From Kitasatospora phosalacinea (GTDB lineage: Bacteria; Actinomycetota; Actinomycetes; Streptomycetales; Streptomycetaceae), in assembly GCF_000717185.1 (NCBI RefSeq), contig NZ_JNYE01000070.1, positions 1 through 64,000 on the forward strand: a stretch of DNA of 64,000 nucleotides, written 5' to 3'. The position numbers were made by a program, and so were the translations under genes. This document shows, piece after piece, positions 55,651-62,720 of this stretch. Numbering within the stretch: the stretch's first letter is position 1; every line of letters starts with the position of its first letter. Below the pieces are notes generated by a model. It saw nothing but the letters and a program-made list of their open reading frames with translations. It was not told where the DNA came from and did no database searches.

Positions 55651-57311
55651 ACGCGCCCCCGCCCCTTCCCGTGAACGCACCCCGATCCCTGCCCGTGAAC
55701 GCACCCCCGGACCTGCCCGTGAACGCACTTCCGTCGGTGGCCGTCCCGCCGACCCCGGACGACGTCCGCCGCTTCGCCTTCCGGCAGGGCCCCGGCAAGG
55801 GCCACCTCGGCGAGCAGCACCTCGTGGACGACCGGACCGCGACGACCAGCGCCCTGCCGCCCCACCGGGCCCGCTCGGCCACCGGCGTCCCGCTGCCGCT
55901 CGGCACGCACGAGCTGCTGGCCGCGACCCCCTACCCGGGCCCGTGCGGGGCCGGGGCGGTCGCGGCGCTGGAGCCGCAGGAGCGGCTGGGGCACCTGCTG
56001 ACTACGGCCTTCGGCCTGCAGCGGCGCGAGCCCTCGCACCGGTACGCCGACCACCGCTCGGTCGCCTCCGGGCGGGCGAAGTACCCGGTGCACGCCTTCC
56101 TCGCCCAGGGCGCGGCGGTCCGCCACCACGACCCGTACCGGCACGCGCTGGTGGACGTGGCGCCGTCCGGCGGTGCGGCCGCGGGGCCGGTGGACGGCAC
56201 CTCGGTGCTGCTGGCCGGCCGGTACAGCGACCTGCCCGCCGCCTACGGCCGACTGCGGTACGCCGTCACCGAGGTCGAACTCGGGGTCGCGCTGCGGTCG
56301 TTGTGCGTGGCGGCGGACCTGTTCGGGGTACCGGCCGCGCTCGCCCTGGACGGTGCGGCCACCGCCCGGGCCGAGGCCGCGGTCCGCTCGGCGGGGCCTG
56401 GCACCTGGTCCGCGCCGCTGGCCGTCCGGCTCGACGTCCCGGGGCCGGCCGCTCCGGGCCGGGTGCTGCCGGGCCCGCCGCCCGCGGCCCGGGACGTCCG
56501 CGACCCCCTGCTGGGGGCCGACGACCCGTCGGCCCGGGACGCGGCCGCGGTCAGCGCCCGCCGCCACGGCCTGCCGCCCGGCCCCCCGGCCCCGGCCCGC
56601 GGCCTGCCCGAAGGGAGCCCGGCCGGGAGCAGCGCGACCGGGCTCCCCTCGGGCGGGCCGGCCGGGGGCGGGCCGGTGAGCGGTGGTGCGGCCGGGGCCG
56701 TCGACTGGGCGCAGGTGCTGTGGAACCGCACCGCGGGCCGGATGCCGGACCGGCTGTACGGATTCGCCCTGCGGCCCGCCGAGGTCTCCGCCGACTGCCT
56801 GGCCGACCTGCTGGCCTGGGCCGACCGTCCGCCGCCGGGGCGGCTGCTCGCCGAGGTCGCCGAGCGGGTCCGGCTGAGCGTGGCCCTGCAGCGGGTCGGT
56901 GGGCTGCCCGCGGGCGTCCACCAGGTGGAGGGCCGGGGCCTGGTGCTGGGCCCGGCCCGGCCCGGGATCATGGCGGCGCTCCAGCCGGGCTTCGCCCAGC
57001 AGCCCGCGCCGAACACCGACTCCGGGATGCGCCACGCGGCGATGGCCTTCGTCCACTCGGTGGACGTCGACGCGCTGCTCGACGACTTCGGCCCGTCCGC
57101 GTTCGGCCTGCTCCAGCTCTGCCTGGGCTGGTCCGTGCACGGGCTGTGCCTGGCGGCGGCCGCGCACGGGCTGGTCGCCCGCCCGGCGCGCTCCTTCGTC
57201 GAGTACCGCGTGCAACCCCTGTTCGGCCTGCGCCGCGAGGAGACCCCGGTGTTCATGACGGTCTGCGGAACGTCCCGCTTCACCGAGCCGATGCTGGACC
57301 TGCGCACGTGA
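55647..57311 (+). CDS. SagB-type azoline dehydrogenase, right arm
   Basis: A 554-residue nitroreductase-family enzyme oxidising azolines to azoles. Blocks shared with the left-arm copy are FRQGPGKGHLGEQHLVDDR, FGLQRREPSHRYADHRSVAS, KYPVHAFL, AYGRLRYAVTEVELGVALRS, VDWAQVLWNRTAGRMPDRL, HAAMAFVHSVDVDALLDDFGPSAFGLLQ and the end RPARSFVEYRVQPLF to TEPMLDLRT. The first 30 residues are a fourfold 24-bp repeat giving LPVNAPP-like units, each with an in-frame GTG (55647, 55671, 55695, 55719), so the true start is ambiguous. The first overlaps the YcaO stop (GTGA) and is preferred. A Pro/Gly/Ser-rich linker lies near residues 300-350. Confidence 0.86.
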   Translation: MNAPPPLPVNAPRSLPVNAPPDLPVNALPSVAVPPTPDDVRRFAFRQGPGKGHLGEQHLVDDRTATTSALPPHRARSATGVPLPLGTHELLAATPYPGPCGAGAVAALEPQERLGHLLTTAFGLQRREPSHRYADHRSVASGRAKYPVHAFLAQGAAVRHHDPYRHALVDVAPSGGAAAGPVDGTSVLLAGRYSDLPAAYGRLRYAVTEVELGVALRSLCVAADLFGVPAALALDGAATARAEAAVRSAGPGTWSAPLAVRLDVPGPAAPGRVLPGPPPAARDVRDPLLGADDPSARDAAAVSARRHGLPPGPPAPARGLPEGSPAGSSATGLPSGGPAGGGPVSGGAAGAVDWAQVLWNRTAGRMPDRLYGFALRPAEVSADCLADLLAWADRPPPGRLLAEVAERVRLSVALQRVGGLPAGVHQVEGRGLVLGPARPGIMAALQPGFAQQPAPNTDSGMRHAAMAFVHSVDVDALLDDFGPSAFGLLQLCLGWSVHGLCLAAAAHGLVARPARSFVEYRVQPLFGLRREETPVFMTVCGTSRFTEPMLDLRT

Positions 57312-58384
57312 GCGCCCCGGACCGGGCCACGGACCCGAGCACCCCGGCGCGGGCGGCGGACGCAAGCCTCCCGGCACGGGCCGCGGACCCGACCACCCCC
57401 GCACCGCGAGGGCGGTGGCGCACCTGGCACCTGCACGCGGACTCGTTGCGCCCCGCAGCCCTGGAGGACCTGCTGGTGCGGGCCGTCGTCCCGGTGGTCG
57501 AGGGGCTCGCGGCCGACCGGGTGCCGGGGGGCCCGCCCCGGCCCTGGTTCTTCCTGCGCTACTGGCAGGGCGGCCCGCACCTGCGGCTGCGGATCGCCGA
57601 CCTGGACGGCCCGGCCGCCGACCGGATCACCGCGGACCTGGCCGCCCGGACGGGCGCCATCAACGCGGCGCTGCCCGCCGAGGACCGGATCACCCCCGCC
57701 GCCTACCGCCGGGCCGCCGGGCCGCTGGCCGAACTCGGCGAGGGCGGCCGCTCCCTGGAGCTGGGCGAGCTGCTGCCGCCGGGCGTCCATCCGGCGCGGT
57801 ACGAGCCGGAGGTCCGGCGCTACGGCGGGCCCGGGCAGATGGCGCTCAGCGAGGAACTGTTCCACGCCTCCAGCGTGGTGGTCCTGCGCGCCTGCCGGAC
57901 CCGCCCCGGGCACGGCCGGAACGTCGCGGATGGGCTGGAGGCGATGGCCGCGACCCTGTCGGCCTGGCCCGGCGACCGCACCGCCCTGCTGCGCGCGGTG
58001 CGCGACGGCTGGGCCGAGTGGTCCGGCGGTCCGGACCGCGAGGCCGCCGCCACCCGCGCCGCCCGGGCCGCCGCCGAGCAGGCCGACCGGCTCCGGGCGA
58101 GCGCGGCGGCGCTGACCGCCCTGGCCGAGGGCGCCCCGTCCCGGTGGAGCGCCTGGACGACCAGGCTGCGCCTGGCCGCCGAACGGTGGACCGAGCTCCA
58201 CGGCACCCCCGCCGCCGGGCGGATCTTCGGTTCCCACCTCCACATGACCCAGAACCGGCTGGGCGTCGGCGCGGGCCGCGAGGGCCTGATGGCGGGCGTC
58301 CTGCTGGAGCTCCTCCCGGCGACCGGAAGCGCCACCGGAAGCGCTACCGGAAGTGGCCGGGAAAGTGAGCAGGGAATTATCTGA
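57308..58384 (+). CDS. LanB C-terminal (glutamate elimination) domain protein
   Basis: A 358-residue stand-alone SpaB_C-type protein that eliminates glutamate from glutamylated Ser/Thr to give dehydroamino acids. Family features are RWRTWHLHADSLRPAALEDLL, WFFLRYWQGGPHLRLRI, RYEPEVRRYGGPGQMALSEELFHASS and IFGSHLHMTQNRLGV near the C-terminus. The N-terminal 38 residues are a low-complexity DPSTPARAAD-like repeat, and the tail has TGSATGSATGS from 12-bp repeats. The GTG overlaps the dehydrogenase stop (GTGA). It completes the split dehydratase begun at 49278, as TbtC completes TbtB. No equivalent exists in the left arm. Confidence 0.9.
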   Translation: MSAPDRATDPSTPARAADASLPARAADPTTPAPRGRWRTWHLHADSLRPAALEDLLVRAVVPVVEGLAADRVPGGPPRPWFFLRYWQGGPHLRLRIADLDGPAADRITADLAARTGAINAALPAEDRITPAAYRRAAGPLAELGEGGRSLELGELLPPGVHPARYEPEVRRYGGPGQMALSEELFHASSVVVLRACRTRPGHGRNVADGLEAMAATLSAWPGDRTALLRAVRDGWAEWSGGPDREAAATRAARAAAEQADRLRASAAALTALAEGAPSRWSAWTTRLRLAAERWTELHGTPAAGRIFGSHLHMTQNRLGVGAGREGLMAGVLLELLPATGSATGSATGSGRESEQGII

Positions 58385-58531
58385 CGAGCAGTAATTCCCA
58401 TGGTTGGATGGGAAGTTCGGTGCTTTCCCGGCGTGCGCGCAATTTCGCATTCAGGTACTCTCTGTCCGAACGACAGGAAATCGCCGGGTCGGTTCGACGG
58501 GCCCGGCGGCGGCTGAAGGCGGGCTGGTTCG
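58385..58531 (+). promoter_or_regulatory. Promoter region of the tailoring operon with two inverted repeats
   Basis: This AT-richer gap contains TTCCCAT-ggttgg-ATGGGAA (58395-58414), which may terminate the upstream operon or bind a regulator. It also contains CTGTC-cgaac-GACAG (58462-58476). TACTCT at 58456-58461 could be a -10. This suggests that the genes from 58532 have their own promoter. Confidence 0.5.
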
Positions 58532-59770
58532 GTGAACGGTCGGGTGGGCGCGGGCGGGCTGCTGCGCGCGGCCCTCGCCCCGGGTGCGACCGCCTCCGCG
58601 GCGGGCCCCTACGCCCTGTTCGCGCGGCTGCGGGAGACCGCCCCGGTGCTGTACGACCCGGAGTTGGAGACCCGGTTCCTGACCGGCTTCGCCGACTGCC
58701 AGGCCGTGCTGGCGGGCCCCGCCTTCGCGGTGCCGGACGCCGCCTGGCTGCGCCGCGAGCGCCCCGGATGGGCGGCCCGGCCCGCGGCGGACTTCTTCTA
58801 CGCCTCGCTGCTCGGCACCAACGGCGCCGCGCACGAAAGGCTGCGCGGGCCGCTGACGGCGGCGTTCGCGCCGCGCCGGGCGGCGGAACTCGCGGCGGGC
58901 GTGGAGAAGACCGTCGACGAACTGCTCGACCGTTTCGCGGACGCGCTCTCCGGCGGTGCGACGGCGGACTTCCAGGCCCTGGTCGGGTACCCGCTGCCGG
59001 TCGCGGTGGTGGGCGAGCTGCTCGGCGTGCCCCGGGCCGACCGGGAGGAGTTCCACCACCTCGGCCGGGACGCCGCCCGCCTGCTCGAACCGGCCCGCTC
59101 GGACGAGGACTGGCAGCGGGCGGACGCCGCGGTGACCGCCCTGCGGGCGTACTTCGCCGGGCTGCTCCGCGAACGGCGGGCCCGCCCGGCCGGAGACCTC
59201 GCCTCGGTGCTGCCCGCCTGCTCCGGCGGTGAACGGCCGCTCGGAGAGAGCGAGTTGGCGGATCTGCTGGTGCTGGTCTTCGTCGCCGGGTTCGAGACCA
59301 CCGCCGGGCTGCTCGGCACCGCGGTGCACGCCCTGCTCACCCACCCCGGGCAGGCCGCGCTGCTGCGGGCCGACCCGGGGCTGCTGCCCGGCGCCGTCGA
59401 GGAGGCGCTGCGCTGGGACGGCCCGGTGCTGATGACCGAGCGGCTGGCGCTGCGCCCCGTCGAGATCGGTGGCGTGCCCGTCCCGGCCGGGGGCAGCGTG
59501 ACCGCGGTGCTCGGCGCCGCCAACCGGGACCCGCGCCGCCACCCGGACCCGGACGCCTTCCTGGTCCGCCGCCCGGACGTGCACGTGCTGAGCTTCGGCG
59601 CCGGGCCGCACTACTGCTTCGGCGCGGCGCTGGCCCGGCTGGAGGCGGCGGCGCTGCTGGGCCCGCTGCTGGAGCGCTTCCCCGGGCTGGCCCCGGCCGG
59701 GGAGCCGGTGCGGCGCGCCTCGGCCTGCCTGCGCTCGTTCGACGCCCTGCCCCTGGCGGCCACCGGCTGA
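58532..59770 (+). CDS. Cytochrome P450
   Basis: A 412-residue class I P450. The I-helix motif is FVAGFETTAGLLG, the K-helix EEALRWDGP, and the haem loop SFGAGPHYCFGAALARLE (Cys near residue 356). HERLRGPLTAAFAPRRA is the typical C-helix region. The GTG at 58532 is close to the usual P450 N-terminus. No ferredoxin is adjacent; the one encoded at 9183 or a genomic one may serve it. Its position after the thiopeptide genes suggests oxidation of the peptide or of a side building block. Confidence 0.92.
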   Translation: MNGRVGAGGLLRAALAPGATASAAGPYALFARLRETAPVLYDPELETRFLTGFADCQAVLAGPAFAVPDAAWLRRERPGWAARPAADFFYASLLGTNGAAHERLRGPLTAAFAPRRAAELAAGVEKTVDELLDRFADALSGGATADFQALVGYPLPVAVVGELLGVPRADREEFHHLGRDAARLLEPARSDEDWQRADAAVTALRAYFAGLLRERRARPAGDLASVLPACSGGERPLGESELADLLVLVFVAGFETTAGLLGTAVHALLTHPGQAALLRADPGLLPGAVEEALRWDGPVLMTERLALRPVEIGGVPVPAGGSVTAVLGAANRDPRRHPDPDAFLVRRPDVHVLSFGAGPHYCFGAALARLEAAALLGPLLERFPGLAPAGEPVRRASACLRSFDALPLAATG

Positions 59771-59771
59771 G

Positions 59772-59859
59772 CACCGCCCCCGCCCCGCGCCGTACCGCCC
59801 CCGCGCCGTACCGCCCCCGCCCCGGCTGGGCACCGCCCCCGCCCCGCGCCGTACCGCCC
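59772..59859 (+). repeat. Direct repeat (30 bp) after the P450 gene
   Basis: GCACCGCCCCCGCCCCGCGC followed by CGTACCGCCC occurs at 59772-59801 and again at 59830-59859, with a partial copy (CGCGCCGTACCGCCCCCG) between. It fills the gap before the acyl-CoA dehydrogenase-like gene. Confidence 0.8.
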
Positions 59860-59877
59860 CTCCCGAAGGACGTGCCC

Positions 59878-61008
59878 GTGAACTTCCTGCACCGCGAACG
59901 CGCCGAACTCGAGGCGCTCATGCCCGGGTTGGACGGGGCGCTGGCCCGCCGCCCGCTGGCCGAACTGGAGCGGGCGCCCAGCCCGGCGATCGCCGCGTTC
60001 AAGGAGGCGGGCGGCCCGGGGCTGCTGGTGCCCACCGCGTACTCCGGCGCGGGCGCGAGCGCGCTGCAGGCCGTCCGGGTGCAGCGGGCGGTCGGAGCCC
60101 GCTGCCCCTCGCTGGCGGTGGCCACCACCATGCACCACTTCTCGGTCGCGGGCCTGGTCGAGGCCGCGAAGTACGGGGACGGCCTGGAGGGGGCACTGCT
60201 GGAGTCCGTCGCCAAGCAGCGGCTGCTGGTGGCCTCCGCGTTCGCCGAGGGCCGGGCCGGGCAGAACATCCTCGCCCCGCACCTCAGCGCCGAGCGCCGC
60301 GGCGACCGGATCGTGCTGAACGGCAGCAAGATGCCGTGCAGCCTCTCCCGCTCGATGGACCTGCTGACCGCCTCCGTCGCGCTGACCGGCCCGGACGGCG
60401 TCCACCGGCTGGCCGTCGCGCTGATCCCCGCCGCCACCCCCGGCATCAGCGTCCGCCCGTTCTGGGGCACCCACCTGCTGGCGGGCGCCGAGAGCGACGA
60501 AGTCCGGCTCACCGACGTCGAGTTGGACCTCTCCATGGTGGTCGCCACCGAGGTCACCGCCGACGCCGTGCCGGACGCCCTGAACGTCGCGGGCTTCCTC
60601 TGGTTCGAACTGCTGCTGACCGCGGGCTACTTGGGCGTGGCCAGCGCCCTGGTCGAACGGACCCTGCAGCGCCCCGGCGGCGCGGCGGACGACCCGGCGC
60701 CCCACCTCGTCCCGGTCGAGGGCGCGATGCTGGCCGTGGAGGCCGTCGCCCGGGCGATGGCGGACGAACCCCTGGACGAGGCGCTGCTGGTCCGCGCCCT
60801 GACCGCCCGCTACGCCGCGCAGGACGCCATCGCCGAGACCACCCGCAGCTGCCTGGCCGCGCTGGGCGGCATGGACTTCATCACCTCCCCGGACGCCTCC
60901 TACCTGGCCTCCGCCGCCACCGCCCTGACCTTCCACCCGCCCGCCCGCAGCAGGATGGCCCGCCCGCTGCGGGAGTTCCTGGACGGCCGCCCGCTGCGGA
61001 TCGGCTGA
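59878..61008 (+). CDS. Acyl-CoA dehydrogenase-like flavoprotein
   Basis: A 376-residue protein of the acyl-CoA dehydrogenase/oxidase fold. Family traits are LVPTAYSGAGASALQAVRVQRAVGARCPSLAV, MHHFSV, LLVASAFAEGRAG (in place of the usual T-E-P-x-x-G-S-D) and a C-terminal GGMDFITSPDASYL. The usual catalytic Glu could not be placed, so it may act on a carrier-bound or unusual substrate. The GTG at 59878 was chosen because AAGGA lies 7-8 nt upstream; GTG 59872 is too close. It starts a tightly packed operon with the next three genes. Confidence 0.82.
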   Translation: MNFLHRERAELEALMPGLDGALARRPLAELERAPSPAIAAFKEAGGPGLLVPTAYSGAGASALQAVRVQRAVGARCPSLAVATTMHHFSVAGLVEAAKYGDGLEGALLESVAKQRLLVASAFAEGRAGQNILAPHLSAERRGDRIVLNGSKMPCSLSRSMDLLTASVALTGPDGVHRLAVALIPAATPGISVRPFWGTHLLAGAESDEVRLTDVELDLSMVVATEVTADAVPDALNVAGFLWFELLLTAGYLGVASALVERTLQRPGGAADDPAPHLVPVEGAMLAVEAVARAMADEPLDEALLVRALTARYAAQDAIAETTRSCLAALGGMDFITSPDASYLASAATALTFHPPARSRMARPLREFLDGRPLRIG

Positions 61009-61012
61009 CCCG

Positions 61013-62278
61013 GTGGACCCCGGAAGCGGCCCCTACCGGGTCGAAGTACTGCGCAGCGTCGGCGAGTTGCCGCCCGGCCTGTGGGAACGGCTGGCCCCCG
61101 CCGACGACCCGATGTGGTCCCGGCCGGTCTTCGCCGCACTGGAACGCAGCCGGGTCGGCCCCGCCGGGTACGCCTACCTGCTGCTGCGCCGGGGCGGCGA
61201 ACCCGTCGCGGTGCTGCCGCTGTCCCTCTTCCCCGACCTGCAACTGGACCGGATCGTCGGCCCGCACGAGCGCCGCCTGCTCGCCCCGCTGCGCCGCCGC
61301 GCGCCCCGCCTGCTGCGGGTGCCGATGCTGCTGTGCGGCCACCTGCTCGGCCAGGGCCGCCTGCTCGCCGCGCAGCCGCCGGACGAGGAGGCCGGACGGC
61401 TGCTGGTCGCGGCGGCCCTGGACCTCGCCCGGCGCGAAGGGCTGGGCACCGTGCTGTTCAAGGACTTCGCCGGGCCCGACCTCGCCCCGCTGCGCACCCC
61501 GTTGACGGAGGCCGGGTTCTTCCTCGCCCCCGCCCTCCCCGACACCGAACTCGCCCTGCCCACCGACTCGTTCGAGGAGTACCTGGCCGCGCTCCCGGCC
61601 AAGCCGCGGCGCAACGCCCGGGCCAAGATCCGCCGCTTCGCGGCCCGGCCGGGCCTGCGGATCGAGGTGCTGGCCGAGTTCGACCACCTGCTGCCCCACC
61701 TGCTGCCCCTCTACCGGCAGGTGATGGACCGGGCCGACCAGACGCTGGACGTGCTGGACCACGCCTTCCTGGCCGCCCTCGCCGCCGACCCCGCCAGCCG
61801 TCTGGTGGCCTGCTTCGACGAGGGCCACCAACCGGGCAGCAGAGAACGTCAGTTGGTCGGATTCCTGCTCTGCCTGTTCGCCGGGAACGGCGCCACCGGC
61901 GCCCGGATCGGCCTGGACTACCGCCTCGCGCACGAGAGCGCGCTCTACCACAACCTGCACTACGCGGCCGTCCGGCTGGCGATGGCCGACGGCTGCGGGC
62001 ACATCCGCTTCGCCCAGACCGCGTACCCCCCGAAGACCGAGATGGGCTGCGCGCTGGTCGAGCAGTGGCACGCGATGACGCACCTGCGGCCGCTGCCCCG
62101 CGCCGTGCTGCGGCACCTGCTCCCGCCCGCGCTGGCCGCCGCCCGCGCCCAGGCCCTGGGCCTGCCCGACCACCGGTCCGCCCGCCCGTCGGAGCGCCCG
62201 CGCCACGGCCGGACCGACCCCAACCCCCCTGCCACCGCCCGCCGTTCCGAGGAGAGGCCCGCCCGTGCCGCACGTTGA
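61013..62278 (+). CDS. FemAB/BioF2-like GNAT acyltransferase
   Basis: A 421-residue protein with a duplicated-GNAT look. The C-terminal half has ARIGLDYRLAHESALYHNLHYAAVRLAMADGCGHIRFAQTAYPPKTEMGC, typical of the BioF2-like acetyltransferase family (Acetyltransf_6), and PAKPRRNARAKIRRF recalls FemX/peptidoglycan-type enzymes. It probably forms an amide or ester on a small acceptor. The GTG at 61013 is 4 bp after the preceding stop. The C-terminal 35 residues are Arg/Pro-rich and overlap the next gene by 14 bp. Confidence 0.78.
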   Translation: MDPGSGPYRVEVLRSVGELPPGLWERLAPADDPMWSRPVFAALERSRVGPAGYAYLLLRRGGEPVAVLPLSLFPDLQLDRIVGPHERRLLAPLRRRAPRLLRVPMLLCGHLLGQGRLLAAQPPDEEAGRLLVAAALDLARREGLGTVLFKDFAGPDLAPLRTPLTEAGFFLAPALPDTELALPTDSFEEYLAALPAKPRRNARAKIRRFAARPGLRIEVLAEFDHLLPHLLPLYRQVMDRADQTLDVLDHAFLAALAADPASRLVACFDEGHQPGSRERQLVGFLLCLFAGNGATGARIGLDYRLAHESALYHNLHYAAVRLAMADGCGHIRFAQTAYPPKTEMGCALVEQWHAMTHLRPLPRAVLRHLLPPALAAARAQALGLPDHRSARPSERPRHGRTDPNPPATARRSEERPARAAR

Positions 62279-62720
62279 AGTGGAGTTGCCCGTCGCCGCG
62301 CCGCCCGAGCAGGCCTGGCCGGTGGTGGTGGACGTCCTCGGCTACCCCGCCTGCATGGAGAGCGTGGACGCGGTCGAACTGGTCGAGCAGCCCGACGAGC
62401 GGCACCGCACCACCGCCTGGTCGGTCCGGCTGCAGGGCTCCGTGCTGCGCTGGACCGAGACCGAGGTGATCGACCACGCCGCGCGCCGCTTCGACTTCGA
62501 GCAACTCACCGGCGACCTGGGCGCGTTCAGCGGCCACTGGGCGGTACGAGCCGCGCCCGGCGGCGGCAGCACCGTCGCCCTGCACGTCGACTTCGACCTC
62601 GGCATCCCGCTGCTCGCCGAGATGCTCGACCCGGTCGCCGCGGACGCCCTGCGGGACAGCGCCGCGCAGATGCTCGCCGCCCTCGAACAGCGGATGCTCC
62701 TCCAGGGGGCCGCCCGGTGA
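62265..62720 (+). CDS. SRPBCC-family protein (START-like, cyclase/aromatase type)
   Basis: A 151-residue helix-grip protein. PHVEVELPVAAPPEQAWPVVVDVLGYPACMESVDAVEL is the classical N-terminus of polyketide cyclase/Coq10-like proteins, and the long C-terminal helix (AADALRDSAAQMLAALEQRML) closes the ligand cavity. It may bind or cyclise a hydrophobic intermediate. A GAGGAGAGG site precedes the GTG, which lies inside the acyltransferase gene. The stop overlaps the aminotransferase start (GTGA). Confidence 0.87.
   Translation: MPHVEVELPVAAPPEQAWPVVVDVLGYPACMESVDAVELVEQPDERHRTTAWSVRLQGSVLRWTETEVIDHAARRFDFEQLTGDLGAFSGHWAVRAAPGGGSTVALHVDFDLGIPLLAEMLDPVAADALRDSAAQMLAALEQRMLLQGAAR

Noticed and set aside
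58408..59232. 274-codon plus-strand frame overlapping the second P450
   Set aside because: It is a frame-shifted shadow of the P450 gene, which has all its motifs in another frame.
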